Shown one piece after another: positions 32,863 to 41,829 of a DNA stretch of 64,000 bases (positions are counted from its first letter, which is position 1; every line of letters starts with the position of its first letter). The stretch is from contig CAVSKO010000002.1 of the NCBI GenBank assembly GCA_963728545.1, positions 3,286,001 through 3,350,000 of the forward strand, given 5' to 3'. The position numbers were made by a program, and so were the translations under genes. The notes under the pieces were generated by a model, which saw only the letters and a list, made by a program, of their open reading frames with translations, did no database searches and was not told the DNA's origin. Source of the DNA: DASUNP01 sp963728545 (lineage in GTDB: Bacteria > Acidobacteriota > Blastocatellia > UBA7656).

Positions 32863-33239
32863 TACGTCAATCTCCTTACTGCTTTAGCACAGCTCTCGCC
32901 TCTTTCGCATCGCCGTGCGAACCTGTCTTATTCCGTTTCGACAGTCTGTTGAATCATAAGCTGCGCGTTGAATACCCGTTTACCCCACTTGCTCGAAAAA
33001 AAACCCGCCATGACAATAGAAACGCCGCGAAGCAAAACCTTGCAACTTTATTGGCGCGCGACCTGCGGGCAGGATTGTAGCTCCCTTTATTCAAGTCCTA
33101 TCATTAATAGTGCGCCCCGAGAGGCAGCAGGCGACTGAAAATTATACCCAGCCCCGCTCATCTTCCACAAGCTCAATATTCGACAAGGGTTTCGACAACC
33201 TTTCTATTTTTATTGCGGCCCGCGAGGCGCAAGCGAGGT
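32863..33239. other. Intergenic region, divergent upstream sequences
   Basis: This stretch lies between two divergently transcribed genes. An A8 run (about 32996-33003) and AT-rich patches occur, but I see no gene, no clear palindromic repeat of families A-C and no structured RNA. It probably holds the promoter of the IPT-NHL gene, which I could not place confidently. Confidence 0.4.
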
Positions 33240-33267
33240 TTGATCGCTTCGCTTGCGCTGCTAAAAT
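33240..33267 (+). promoter_or_regulatory. Possible promoter of the P-loop kinase-like gene
   Basis: TTGATC (33240-33245, four of six) and TAAAAT (33262-33267, five of six) are 16 bases apart. They lie about 50 bases before the TTG start at 33317. Confidence 0.4.
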
Positions 33268-33316
33268 GTTTGCCTTTCCGGTGAGAGTCTAAAGAAGGTT
33301 GAGAGGAGGGGCGAGT

Positions 33317-33859
33317 TTGTTCAAGGTTGCGCTCGTCGGCACGCACGGAGTTAATAAGACGACTATCGCATACGAGCTTGCGGGCGCGCTCAAGCGCCGG
33401 GGCCGCACCGTAGAGCTAATAACCGAGATCGCCCGCGAGTGCCCTTTCCCGCTAAACGAGCAAGCGACCCGCCAGGCATTTCAATGGATCATCGCCCGCC
33501 AGATTCAACTGGAGCTTGAAAAGAGCCCGCGCGCAGACGTGCTGGTGTGCGACCGCGCGGTGCTGGATAACTTTGCGTACTACGTCCGACTGTTTGGCGA
33601 AGCGGACGCCGAATCCGTCGCCCTCGGCTCGTACTGTCGCTCGTGGATGAGCAGTTACGATTTGCTCGTGCGACTGCCTATCTACTACCCGCTCACAGCC
33701 GATGGGTTCCGGTCAACAGATGTAAACTTTCAGCACGAGATAGATCGTTTGTGCGACGAGATGTTCGAATCCTGCTATGACGAGCGAACGCACCCGGCCT
33801 ACGTGCGCGGCCCTGTCTCTGCCACTGAAATCGCCGAGCGCATACCGTTGAGCAAGTGA
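33317..33859 (+). CDS. P-loop ATPase/kinase-like protein (AAA_28, NadR-like)
   Basis: This protein of about 180 residues has a Walker A motif at its very start (VALVGTHGVNKTTIAYEL), an ITEIAREC loop, Walker B-like DVLVCDRAVLDNFAYY, and C-terminal FQHEIDRLCDEMFESCYDE. The arrangement matches the AAA_28 / NadR kinase-like group that includes nucleoside kinases. Here the P-loop reads GTHGVNKTT, in which asparagine replaces the usual glycine or serine before the lysine. The TTG start at 33317 is chosen because AGGAGGGG lies seven bases upstream; a TTG at 33299 would run through that site. It is monocistronic and of unknown substrate. Confidence 0.75.
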   Translation: MFKVALVGTHGVNKTTIAYELAGALKRRGRTVELITEIARECPFPLNEQATRQAFQWIIARQIQLELEKSPRADVLVCDRAVLDNFAYYVRLFGEADAESVALGSYCRSWMSSYDLLVRLPIYYPLTADGFRSTDVNFQHEIDRLCDEMFESCYDERTHPAYVRGPVSATEIAERIPLSK

Positions 33860-33935
33860 GCCGGGACTTACGCTTTTGCCTGGCGCTCGATCTGTGATAT
33901 AGGACACCGCAAGTCCGCGCGGAGAGATTACATTT

Positions 33936-34058
33936 ATGATGAATCAGGCAAAGAAGATCGAGCGCCCCGCTTTCAAGCGGGCGGGAACATATCGCAAGCT
34001 GTTCGCGCTAACGATTATCATTTTGCTTTTGTCCCTGCCATTGAGCAAAGGTGTGTAA
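33936..34058 (+). CDS. Possible 40-residue membrane peptide
   Basis: A small frame encodes MMNQAKKIERPAFKRAGTYR followed by a hydrophobic segment (LFALTIIILLLSLPL) and a short tail. The basic N-terminus and single helix suit a signal-anchor peptide or the start of a lost exported protein. GGAGAG lies eight bases before the ATG. It sits between the P-loop gene and the convergent regulator pair. I recognise no family; it may be a relic. Confidence 0.35.
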   Translation: MMNQAKKIERPAFKRAGTYRKLFALTIIILLLSLPLSKGV

Positions 34059-34083
34059 CTCTTGCGCCTGTCGCTGACTCGGG

Positions 34084-35994
34084 TCAAAAGAATTTTCGCT
34101 TGAACTCTTCGTGACGCGCCTGCGCTTTCTTTATCAAGGCCGCGTATTCGCTTTCGCCACGGATCGGGTTCAAAAGAGGGTCGCTTTCAAAATAGGGATA
34201 GCAGAAAAAGCCCTGATCGATGCTGCTACCGAACGCGCGAACGGCTGATCGCTTATCGCCAAGCGCCGCGTAGCTCTGCGCTATCTTATAAGTGATCTCG
34301 CCGTCGCCGATGCCTCCCTTCTCGATTTGAGCCTCGGCGGCCTTCAATAGGTTCAAGCCTTCCCGGGCGCGGCCAGCCAGCCCCAGGCGCAAAGCCCTCC
34401 CTATCTGGTATATGACCGATTTATCGTTAAGCTCGTATGCGCGGTCAAAGGCGGCGGCGGCGCGCTGCCGGTCTTCGAGGTAGTAGTAGACCAGCCCGCG
34501 ATAAAAGATCGCATAAGCCTCTTCGCGACTCGGAAGGCTCTGGAGAAACCTGTCGTAATCGCCTTTATAAAAATAGCTGTTGAATTGATGCGACCTCAGC
34601 CCCGGGTCAAGCTCCCGCGCCCGCTCGCCTTCCGTGATCAACTCGTTCAACAAGCCCGCGTAGCGGTAGGCGTAACTCAATTGCCAGTGAGCCTCCGCGT
34701 GATTCGGGTTGATCTGTAAGACTTCTCGGAGCAACTGAACGGCGTCCTCGACTCGATTCGTCTCGGTGTACAGGTTGGCTATGAAAATTCGCGTGTCGAG
34801 CTGCAAGGAGTTGAGCGCCAGCCCGCGCTCGTAAGCCTCCTGCGCTTTCAAGTAATGCTCGCGCCCGCCGAAATATTGCAGCGCGCTGATGCTGTAGGCC
34901 CTGCCGAGATAAGCCCATCCGAGCGTGTAGCTGCTGTCCAGCTCGACCGATCTTTTCAATAAATCTATGGCCTCGGCGTGCTTGTCGGTTGAAAGCAAAT
35001 ACCGGCTGCGCAAATAGTGTTCATAGGCGAGAGGGTTGTGCGGGGTGTCCGTTTCGATCTGCTCCTGTTCGGCAACGCTCAACTTCAATTGCAAGGCGCT
35101 GATTATCTGCTCGGCAAGCCGGTCTTGCACGGTCAACAGCTTTTCGTACTTAAGGTCTATCGTGTCGCTCCACAATATTTTTTCGGTATTGACGTCCAGA
35201 AGCTGCGCGGTGACTCTAAGGTCTTCGCCGTCCTTTTGAAAGGCGCCTATCAGCAGCGTGTCCACTTCAAGCTCGCCACCCACGCGTTTGATATTGACCT
35301 TCTGATCTCGATACCTGCCGCCGTAAGTCGAGGGGCGCACGATGAGCGAGCTGACGTAGCCCAGGCGCGTAACGACCGCATCGGCTAAAGAGAAACTGAG
35401 GAAATCGGTTTCAGGGTCTTGATTGAGATTTCGGAAATAAAGGATCGCGATGCGGCGCGGCGCGTCAGCCGAGGGAGAAGACGAGTCCGTAAAGTAGATA
35501 ATTACTGCCGCGACCACAAGGGCCAGCGCTGCGCCTATTGCGATAATCGCGCCGATTTTGCGTTTCTTGATAAAGCTAACCGCCTGCTCGTAGCTTGAAT
35601 CTTGCTCGGCCTCGGCGGGTATCACATCTGCCGGGTGAGCAGGCGTCGCCCGGACGGTGACTGCCGGCGGGTTGTTGACGATTGCGGCGAACCGATAGCC
35701 CCGGCGAGGGATGGTTTCGATGTACTGGCCGCCGCCGGGTCGGTCGCCGAGCGCCTTTCTGATCGCAGATATGTTTACAGCCAGGTTCGCTTCGTCAACG
35801 AGCGAGTCCGGCCACACCTTCTTCAACAGCTCTTCTTTCGCTATTACGCGCCCGCTCTTTTCGACCAGTGCTATAAGGGTCTCAAGAGTCTTTGGCGTGA
35901 GCGGCACGACCTGCTCGCCTTTGAGCAGAGTGCGGCGCTCAAGGTCCAGGCGATAGGGGCCGAATTCATAAAGATGTGTTGCTTGCTCGCTCAT
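34084..35994 (-). CDS. Winged-helix / FlgO-like / TPR membrane regulator, paralogue 2
   Basis: This protein is about 636 residues from the ATG at 35994. An OmpR/CadC-type winged helix (YEFGPYRLDLERRTLLKGEQ, PLTPKTLETLIALVEKSGRV, RRGYRFAAIV; residues 1-105) is followed by a linker and one transmembrane helix (about 145-170). A TolB/FlgO-like domain (RIAILYFRNLNQDPETDFLSF) and TPR repeats follow. CadC-like proteins bind DNA while anchored in the membrane and sense through the outer part. The frame extends back to 36108 but overlaps the upstream gene; the ATG at 35994 begins the conserved domain. It lies 13 bases after its paralogue and has no own ribosome-binding site, so translational coupling is likely. 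Confidence 0.83.
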   Translation of the reverse strand: MSEQATHLYEFGPYRLDLERRTLLKGEQVVPLTPKTLETLIALVEKSGRVIAKEELLKKVWPDSLVDEANLAVNISAIRKALGDRPGGGQYIETIPRRGYRFAAIVNNPPAVTVRATPAHPADVIPAEAEQDSSYEQAVSFIKKRKIGAIIAIGAALALVVAAVIIYFTDSSSPSADAPRRIAILYFRNLNQDPETDFLSFSLADAVVTRLGYVSSLIVRPSTYGGRYRDQKVNIKRVGGELEVDTLLIGAFQKDGEDLRVTAQLLDVNTEKILWSDTIDLKYEKLLTVQDRLAEQIISALQLKLSVAEQEQIETDTPHNPLAYEHYLRSRYLLSTDKHAEAIDLLKRSVELDSSYTLGWAYLGRAYSISALQYFGGREHYLKAQEAYERGLALNSLQLDTRIFIANLYTETNRVEDAVQLLREVLQINPNHAEAHWQLSYAYRYAGLLNELITEGERARELDPGLRSHQFNSYFYKGDYDRFLQSLPSREEAYAIFYRGLVYYYLEDRQRAAAAFDRAYELNDKSVIYQIGRALRLGLAGRAREGLNLLKAAEAQIEKGGIGDGEITYKIAQSYAALGDKRSAVRAFGSSIDQGFFCYPYFESDPLLNPIRGESEYAALIKKAQARHEEFKRKFF

Positions 35995-36007
35995 AAGACG
36001 AAGGGGG

Positions 36008-38077
36008 TTAAAAGAATTTTCGCTTGAACTCTTCGTGCCGCGCCCGCGCCTTCTCCATAAGCCCGCCGTATTCGGCTTCGCCGCGCAGGCCGTCGAGCAG
36101 CAGATCATTTGTAAAATAAGGGTAGCAAAAGAAGCCTTGATCTATGCTCATTCTGAGCAGCCGCAGGGCAGACGCGCGGTCCCCAAGCACGGCATACGCC
36201 TGGGCGACTTTATATATGCCTTCCGCATCGCTCACGCCGCGCTCCAGTATGCGCATCTCGGTATTTCGCAAAAGCTCGACGCCCTCAAGCTTCTTTCCTT
36301 CGATTGCGTAGCTCAGCGCCCGGCCCGCCTGTATGTACATCGAAGGCTGCGACTCAAGCTCGTACGCCTGCTTGAAGTAGTCCTTAGCGCGCTGCTCGTC
36401 TTTGAGATAAAGATGGCCGAGACCGCGATAAAAGATTATGAAAGCAAGCTCTTTATCGGGCAGGCTCTTGATGAATTTTTCGTACTGGCCGTCATAAAGA
36501 TAACTGTTGAATGCCGAGCTTGAGAGCTTTACTTCGGGGTCTATGCGGCGCGCTTGCTCACACTCTTCGATAGACTCGCGCAGCATCCCGGCGAAGCGAT
36601 AAGCGTAGCCAAGCTCCCAGTGAGCCTCGGAGTTGTTCGGGTTAGTCGCGAGCGCATCTCTGAGCAGAGGCACGGCTTGCTCGACGCGGCCCGTGTCGGT
36701 AAGCAGATTGGCCTGGAAGACGTGCGCATTGATCTCGTCCGGGTTCAAAGCCAGCGCCTGCTCGTAAGCCTTCTGCGCTTTCGCGTAGTACTCGCGCCCG
36801 CCGAACTGGAAAGAAGCGTTCGCGGTGTAAGCCCGCCCCAGGTGCGCCCACGCCTCGTCATAATTCGGATCAAGCTCTACGGACTTTTCGAGCATACTCA
36901 TGGCTTGAGCGAAATCGTTTGCGGAATAGAGGTTCACGCCGCGCAAAAAGAACTCGTAAGCGGCTGCGTTCTGCGGCGCGTTTCGCTCAAGCCGCTCTGA
37001 CTCGGTTGAGCTGAGGCTCAATCGCAACTCTTTTATGATCTGCTGCGACACGCGGTCTTGAACGGTCATCAGCTTTTCGTATTTCACATCTATAGTGCCC
37101 GGCCAGAGTATCTCGTTGATCGTAACGTCTATCAACTGGACGTTGATTCGCAGGTCTTCCCCTTCTTTGAGGTAACTGCCTACCAACAGCGTATCGACAT
37201 TCAACTCCTTTGCTACGACCTCCGGGTCTATCTCTCGATTGCGATATTTATCTATATAAGAAGATGGCCGCACGATGAGCGAGCTGACATAACCGAGCCT
37301 CGTTATAACGGCGTCGGCCAGCGAGAAGCCTAAAAAATCTGTCTCCCCATCGGGCTTGATATTGCGAAACGGGAGGACTGCAAGCTTGCGAGGACGGCCC
37401 GCCCCCGTCGAGGGTTTGAAAAAGATCAAATACGTTGCGACCGAAGTGGCAACCATGAGAGCCAGGAAAATGAGCGCGGCAACCTTGCGACGTTTTATGC
37501 GCGAGATAAGCGAGAGCCCGCCTGCGTAAGCAGACTCTCCCGCCAGGGCAGGGCGCGCGCGCGCGACTGGCCTCACGTCTACTGACCGCGCATCTACGGG
37601 GTGCTGCACCTCTATCGGCTGCACGTCTATCGCTGCAAGCCTCTGGCCGCCCTGATCGCTTTTGTAATCGTCTATCTGCTCGTCATCCTGCTCGATTACG
37701 ACGCGGGCGACGGTCCTCTCTCTTACGATAACCGTAGTCGGCTCGTCCCACTTCTGGGTTACGATTGCCACGAACCTGTAGCCCCGGCGAGGAATGGTCT
37801 CGATGTACTGGCCGCCGCCCGGCCGCTCGCCGAGCGTCTTTCTCAAAAGCGAGATATTGACCGCCAGATTTGCCTCTTCGACAAAAGTATCGGGCCAGAT
37901 CCTTTTCATCAGCTCATCTTTTTCGATCACCCGGTTGTTGTTTTCAATCAGCACCAGAAGAGTCTCGAACGCCTTCGGCGTAAGCTGCACCATCTCTCCG
38001 TTGCGCAAAAGCATGCGCTCGCGCGCGTCCAGGCGAAAGGAATCGAATTCGTAAAAGTCGTTTGTTTCGAGGTTCAT
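36008..38077 (-). CDS. Winged-helix / FlgO-like / TPR membrane regulator, paralogue 1
   Basis: This 689-residue protein has the same architecture as the next gene. A CadC-type winged helix (FYEFDSFRLDARERMLLRNG, RRGYRFVAIV) covers residues 1-110. A linker with V-D-R repeats, one transmembrane helix (about 208-228), a FlgO/TolB-like domain (KLAVLPFRNIKPDGETDFLGF, VDTLLVGSYLKEGEDLRI) and about six TPR units follow. The two proteins are alike through almost their whole length, ending in near-identical RARHEEFKRKFF and QARHEEFKRKFF. They therefore arose by tandem duplication. The linker between winged helix and membrane helix is longer here. It is a likely transmembrane transcription regulator, but its targets are unknown. 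Confidence 0.83.
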   Translation of the reverse strand: MNLETNDFYEFDSFRLDARERMLLRNGEMVQLTPKAFETLLVLIENNNRVIEKDELMKRIWPDTFVEEANLAVNISLLRKTLGERPGGGQYIETIPRRGYRFVAIVTQKWDEPTTVIVRERTVARVVIEQDDEQIDDYKSDQGGQRLAAIDVQPIEVQHPVDARSVDVRPVARARPALAGESAYAGGLSLISRIKRRKVAALIFLALMVATSVATYLIFFKPSTGAGRPRKLAVLPFRNIKPDGETDFLGFSLADAVITRLGYVSSLIVRPSSYIDKYRNREIDPEVVAKELNVDTLLVGSYLKEGEDLRINVQLIDVTINEILWPGTIDVKYEKLMTVQDRVSQQIIKELRLSLSSTESERLERNAPQNAAAYEFFLRGVNLYSANDFAQAMSMLEKSVELDPNYDEAWAHLGRAYTANASFQFGGREYYAKAQKAYEQALALNPDEINAHVFQANLLTDTGRVEQAVPLLRDALATNPNNSEAHWELGYAYRFAGMLRESIEECEQARRIDPEVKLSSSAFNSYLYDGQYEKFIKSLPDKELAFIIFYRGLGHLYLKDEQRAKDYFKQAYELESQPSMYIQAGRALSYAIEGKKLEGVELLRNTEMRILERGVSDAEGIYKVAQAYAVLGDRASALRLLRMSIDQGFFCYPYFTNDLLLDGLRGEAEYGGLMEKARARHEEFKRKFF

Positions 38078-38232
38078 AGAGGCTTTTAGAAATTACTTAA
38101 AACTCTTTTAAGAGTTTTTTAGAGGCGCTTAAAGACTTACGAGCAGCTTCCCGGTTATCGTCGCGACGTCCGATGGGATTGAGCTTCTGATGACGGGCGG
38201 CTCGATTTCAATACCTACGGCAGGTTGATTAT

Positions 38233-38252
38233 AAGCCTGTGCGTTAACAGGC
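38233..38252. promoter_or_regulatory. Hairpin upstream of the small HTH-like gene
   Basis: AGCCTGT and ACAGGCT form a 7-bp stem with loop GCGTTA. It lies about 30 bases before the 112-residue protein's start and about 10 bases ahead of its ribosome-binding site. It could be an operator or a leader hairpin. Confidence 0.35.
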
Positions 38253-38279
38253 TACAAGACCTGCGGAGGATGGTTTGCG

Positions 38280-38618
38280 ATGAGAATAAGAAAAGAGATT
38301 GTCACCCAGACCGACCGGATCATTTTGATGACCGGGCGAACGGGCCTCAGAGCCTGGTGCGAAGTCTGCCGAGAGCAATCCGGATTTCTCACGCCCGAGC
38401 AGGCAGCCATAGTCACACACACTGACGCGCGCTCTATCTACAGGCTGATAGAAACAGCCTACGCCGAGCAGATCAAAAGCGCGACCCAGCCCCAATCGCC
38501 CGGGCGCGCGCTCGCGCGTCCTGGCGACGGGGCATACGCCTGGATGGAAACAGACGGGCTTCACTTTTTTGAGACGGCAGACGGCTTGTTGTTTGTGTGC
38601 CTCAATTCACTTCGATGA
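38280..38618 (+). CDS. Small HTH-like protein, unknown
   Basis: This 112-residue protein has CEVCREQSG (a CxxC knuckle) followed by FLTPEQAAIVTHTDARSIYRLIE, which looks like an excisionase/MerR-type helix-turn-helix. The C-terminal strand reads DGLHFFETADGLLFVCLNSL. Proteins of this shape often precede large secreted repeat proteins in Acidobacteria, though I cannot cite a function. The ATG has GCGGAGGA nine bases before it. The next gene, a very large SBBP protein, starts 44 bases after the stop, so the two are probably cotranscribed. Confidence 0.7.
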   Translation: MRIRKEIVTQTDRIILMTGRTGLRAWCEVCREQSGFLTPEQAAIVTHTDARSIYRLIETAYAEQIKSATQPQSPGRALARPGDGAYAWMETDGLHFFETADGLLFVCLNSLR

Positions 38619-38662
38619 GCCATCTCTCTATCTTTTTGAGTTTGATTAGGAGAAGAAACCAA

Positions 38663-41600
38663 ATGAAAGGCATAACCAAAACGCATAATAGCTTTGCCGG
38701 CGTAACTCTTATGCTGGTTATCTTGTTAACCACTTTAACGACGCCTTTAGCCGCGCGCTCGTCCGCAGCAGTGACCGGAGACGCAATTCCCTCAACGCTC
38801 AGCCCGACCTTGCCTGCGCCTGACAAGCAAACCGAGGCCGAGATGCGCGAGCAATACGGCAAGCTCCCGTTAAGCTTTGAGCTTAACCGGGGACAGACCG
38901 ACGAGCGTGTCAAGTTCCTGTCGCGGGCAAACGGGTTCACACTCTTCTTGACCCCTACGGAAGCCGTCCTCTCGCTGCGCAACGCAAACAGAGCTGACCG
39001 TGCGCCACGCTCGGCGCTCAGGATGAAGCTTGTAGGATCAAATCCTTCGCCCGAAGTTATCGGGACCGACGAGCTGCCCGGCAAGAGCAATTATATGATC
39101 GGCAACGACCGCCGCAACTGGCACACCCGTATACCGAACTACGGCAGGGTCGAATACAAACAGGTTTATCCGGGCGTCAACCTTGTCTACTACGGCAACC
39201 AGCGGCAGCTTGAATATGATTTTATAGTTGGGGCCGGGGCCGATCCGAAGACGATTGAAATGGAGATCGCAGGAACAAAAAAACTTTCGCTTGATCCAAA
39301 GGGCAATCTCATATTTCGGACTGCCAGGGGTGACATAGCCCAGAAGGCCCCCGTCATCTATCAAGAGGCGGAAGATGGCCGCCGGATGATAGCCGGCAAG
39401 TATTTATTAAAAGGGAAAAACAGAATCGGATTTCAAATCGATAATTACGACACGACAAGGCCGCTCATCATAGACCCGATACTTGTCTACTCCACATACG
39501 TCGGCGGGACGGTCATCGAAGACCCGCCCAGAGAAAATATCGGAGACTTCGCAAGCGGCATCGCGGTCTTCGTCACCAATGCCTTCATAGTCGGGACCAC
39601 GGACACGGCCGATTTCCCCGTCACGGAAGACACGTTTCAGGAAAAGAAGAAAGACGATATATGCGATGTCAGCAATCCCAACATACTGAATTGCGGCGAC
39701 GTCTTTGTGACCCAGTTTAACTCCAACGGGACGGGCGTGGTTTATTCCACATACATAGGCAGCAAGCACGATGATGAAGGGTTCGGCATCGCGGTCACCT
39801 CTAACGGTGAGGCCTGCATAACGGGCGGGACCGATCCTTTCCACGTCTTTGGGGTGGTCGAGGCGTGGCCGCTTACAAATAATTCGTATCAAGGCAACAC
39901 CGCGTTCGACTCCCGCGGGCTTGCCGACGCCTTCGTCACGGTCTTCAATGCGACGGGCGACGATCTGATTTATTCTACTTACTACGGCGGCAAGGCCGAG
40001 GACATAGGCCGCGCTATCGCGGTCGATAACACCGGCAAAGTCTACATAACCGGGGATACAAACTCTGAAAACCTGGATATGGTCAATGCCTTTCAAGCCG
40101 GCCTCGCGGGCGGGAAGGATGCATTCGTCGCAAAGTTCGACCCCTTCGAGGAGCGGGATCGCAATACGCTCGTTTACGCGAGCTTTTTCGGCGGTTCTAG
40201 CGATGACATAGGCCGGGGGATCAGCCTCGACAGCACCAACAGGGCTTACGTAGTCGGCCAGACCTCTTCGACCAACTTTCCGACAAGGGCTGTCACAGGC
40301 ACAACACTATTTCAGGGAGACCAGGGCGGAATAGACGGCTTCCTGGCAAGGTTCAACGTTGCGACAAGCGGGAGCGCGTCTTTGCAGTATTCGACCTACG
40401 TAGGCGGGGCGAACAATGACCTTGCCCTGGCCGTTGATGTCGGGCCGGGCGACACGCCGGCCGTTACAGGCTCGACGCGCTCCAACTCGGTTACTTTCCC
40501 GCTACGCAACGCGCTGGATTCGTCGCTGTCAAGCACAGACGCCTTTGTGATGAAGTTTGTAACTGATGGCGACCGCCTTATCTTTTCCACTTACCTGGGC
40601 GGGACAGGCGTTGAAGAAGGGCGCGGCATTGCTGTCAACGGGACGGGCATGGTCTATGTCACTGGCAGGACCAGCAACGGCAGTGCTTTTCCAAAGGTAA
40701 ACCAGTTGACGCGTGTCGAGGGCGGGGCCGCCGACGCCTTCGTTACCCGGTACAGCGATCCGGGAACCGAAATCTCGTACTCTACCATTCTTGGCGGATT
40801 CAACGACGATGAGGGCAACGCGATTGCTGTCAACGGGGTTGATGCTTATGTGTGCGGCAAGACGACCTCAAATGATTTCCCCGTCTCCTCGAATGCTTTT
40901 CAGGATGTGAGGAAAGGTGTGAATGACGGCTTTGTATCGAAGATAAGGCCGACCGTCGACCTGTCTATGAACATAGTAGATAACGCCGACCCGGTGACGC
41001 AAAACTCGAACGTGACGTATTCGATCAACATCACCAATCTCGGCCCGGACATCGCATCGGGTATTAATCTGAACATCACCTGGAACACCGGGGCATTCGC
41101 ATCTTTCGTGTCGGCCAGCCTGGGATGCGCCGCCGTAAACTCTACTGGAGTCCTGTGCGAGCTGACAGAAGATATTCCGGCGGGCGCGACGCTGACCACA
41201 ACGGTTGTGCTTCGAGCGGAAAGGACAGGCACAATTCAGTTCTTTGCAAATGCATTCCCCAAAGAGACGGACCTGTCAGGCGGAGGCATTCCCTTTGACG
41301 GAGAGACGACGCAGGTATTCCCGCCCGGTTCAGCCGACCTGGCCTTTTTCATCACGGACAACCCTGACCCGGTCGCGATAGGCGCAGAGCTTGAATACAC
41401 GATCCTGATCGTCAACAACGGGCCGGATGCGGCTCAAAATATCACCATGACCGACCCCGTTCCCACAGGCGCTTCATTTGTATCAATCAACAGTGCGGGC
41501 AACTGTACGACTCCGCCCCCGGGAGGTACGGGTAATGTCACTTGCACATTCGCCTCGATAGCGGCGAACACCTCGCAAACCATAATTCTTAGAGTCAAGG

Positions 41601-41710
41601 TGGAGCCCGGCGCTCCTTCGGTGCTGCAAAACACAGGGTCAGTCACCAGCACAACGTTTGACCCGAACCTGGCGAATAACACTCAGACTCAATTGACAAT
41701 CGTTCAATAA
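38663..41710 (+). CDS. Secreted SBBP-repeat protein with DUF11 domains
   Basis: This 1015-residue exported protein has a signal peptide at about residues 1-33 (ending TTPLAARSS). Next comes an N-terminal domain common to SBBP proteins (PLSFELNRGQTDERVKFLSRANGFTLFL to PLIIDPILVYSTYVGG). A run of SBBP propeller repeats follows (YSTYIGSKHDDEGFGIAV, YSTYYGGKAEDIGRAIAV, YASFFGGSSDDIGRGISL and others). Two DUF11 immunoglobulin-like domains (DPVTQNSNVTYSINITNLGPD and DPVAIGAELEYTILIVNNGPD) form the C-terminus. DUF11 domains usually face the cell exterior. The ATG at 38663 is preferred (AGGAGAAG upstream) over frame extensions to 38597, which overlap the previous gene. A good terminator follows. Confidence 0.87.
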   Translation: MKGITKTHNSFAGVTLMLVILLTTLTTPLAARSSAAVTGDAIPSTLSPTLPAPDKQTEAEMREQYGKLPLSFELNRGQTDERVKFLSRANGFTLFLTPTEAVLSLRNANRADRAPRSALRMKLVGSNPSPEVIGTDELPGKSNYMIGNDRRNWHTRIPNYGRVEYKQVYPGVNLVYYGNQRQLEYDFIVGAGADPKTIEMEIAGTKKLSLDPKGNLIFRTARGDIAQKAPVIYQEAEDGRRMIAGKYLLKGKNRIGFQIDNYDTTRPLIIDPILVYSTYVGGTVIEDPPRENIGDFASGIAVFVTNAFIVGTTDTADFPVTEDTFQEKKKDDICDVSNPNILNCGDVFVTQFNSNGTGVVYSTYIGSKHDDEGFGIAVTSNGEACITGGTDPFHVFGVVEAWPLTNNSYQGNTAFDSRGLADAFVTVFNATGDDLIYSTYYGGKAEDIGRAIAVDNTGKVYITGDTNSENLDMVNAFQAGLAGGKDAFVAKFDPFEERDRNTLVYASFFGGSSDDIGRGISLDSTNRAYVVGQTSSTNFPTRAVTGTTLFQGDQGGIDGFLARFNVATSGSASLQYSTYVGGANNDLALAVDVGPGDTPAVTGSTRSNSVTFPLRNALDSSLSSTDAFVMKFVTDGDRLIFSTYLGGTGVEEGRGIAVNGTGMVYVTGRTSNGSAFPKVNQLTRVEGGAADAFVTRYSDPGTEISYSTILGGFNDDEGNAIAVNGVDAYVCGKTTSNDFPVSSNAFQDVRKGVNDGFVSKIRPTVDLSMNIVDNADPVTQNSNVTYSINITNLGPDIASGINLNITWNTGAFASFVSASLGCAAVNSTGVLCELTEDIPAGATLTTTVVLRAERTGTIQFFANAFPKETDLSGGGIPFDGETTQVFPPGSADLAFFITDNPDPVAIGAELEYTILIVNNGPDAAQNITMTDPVPTGASFVSINSAGNCTTPPPGGTGNVTCTFASIAANTSQTIILRVKVEPGAPSVLQNTGSVTSTTFDPNLANNTQTQLTIVQ

Positions 41711-41739
41711 CTTCACGCCTCTAACATTGAGCGATTACG

Positions 41740-41772
41740 GGGCTGGCCGCCGGGTGCGGTCGGCCCTTTTTT
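41740..41772 (+). terminator. Rho-independent terminator after the SBBP gene
   Basis: An 11-base stem (GGGCTGGCCGC with GCGGTCGGCCC, two G-U pairs) and loop CGGGT are followed by TTTTTT. It lies 30 bases beyond the SBBP stop and about 58 bases before trpD, so trpD must have its own promoter or rely on read-through. Confidence 0.8.
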
Positions 41773-41829
41773 CTCCAGTCAAAGTTGAGGCTTAACATCG
41801 GCCCGATAAGCGTGATAGTTTGAATCCGC

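Noticed and set aside
33763..33772. GTTCGAATCC, resembling a tRNA T-loop
   Set aside because: It lies inside the P-loop protein gene and no acceptor or anticodon stems can be formed around it.
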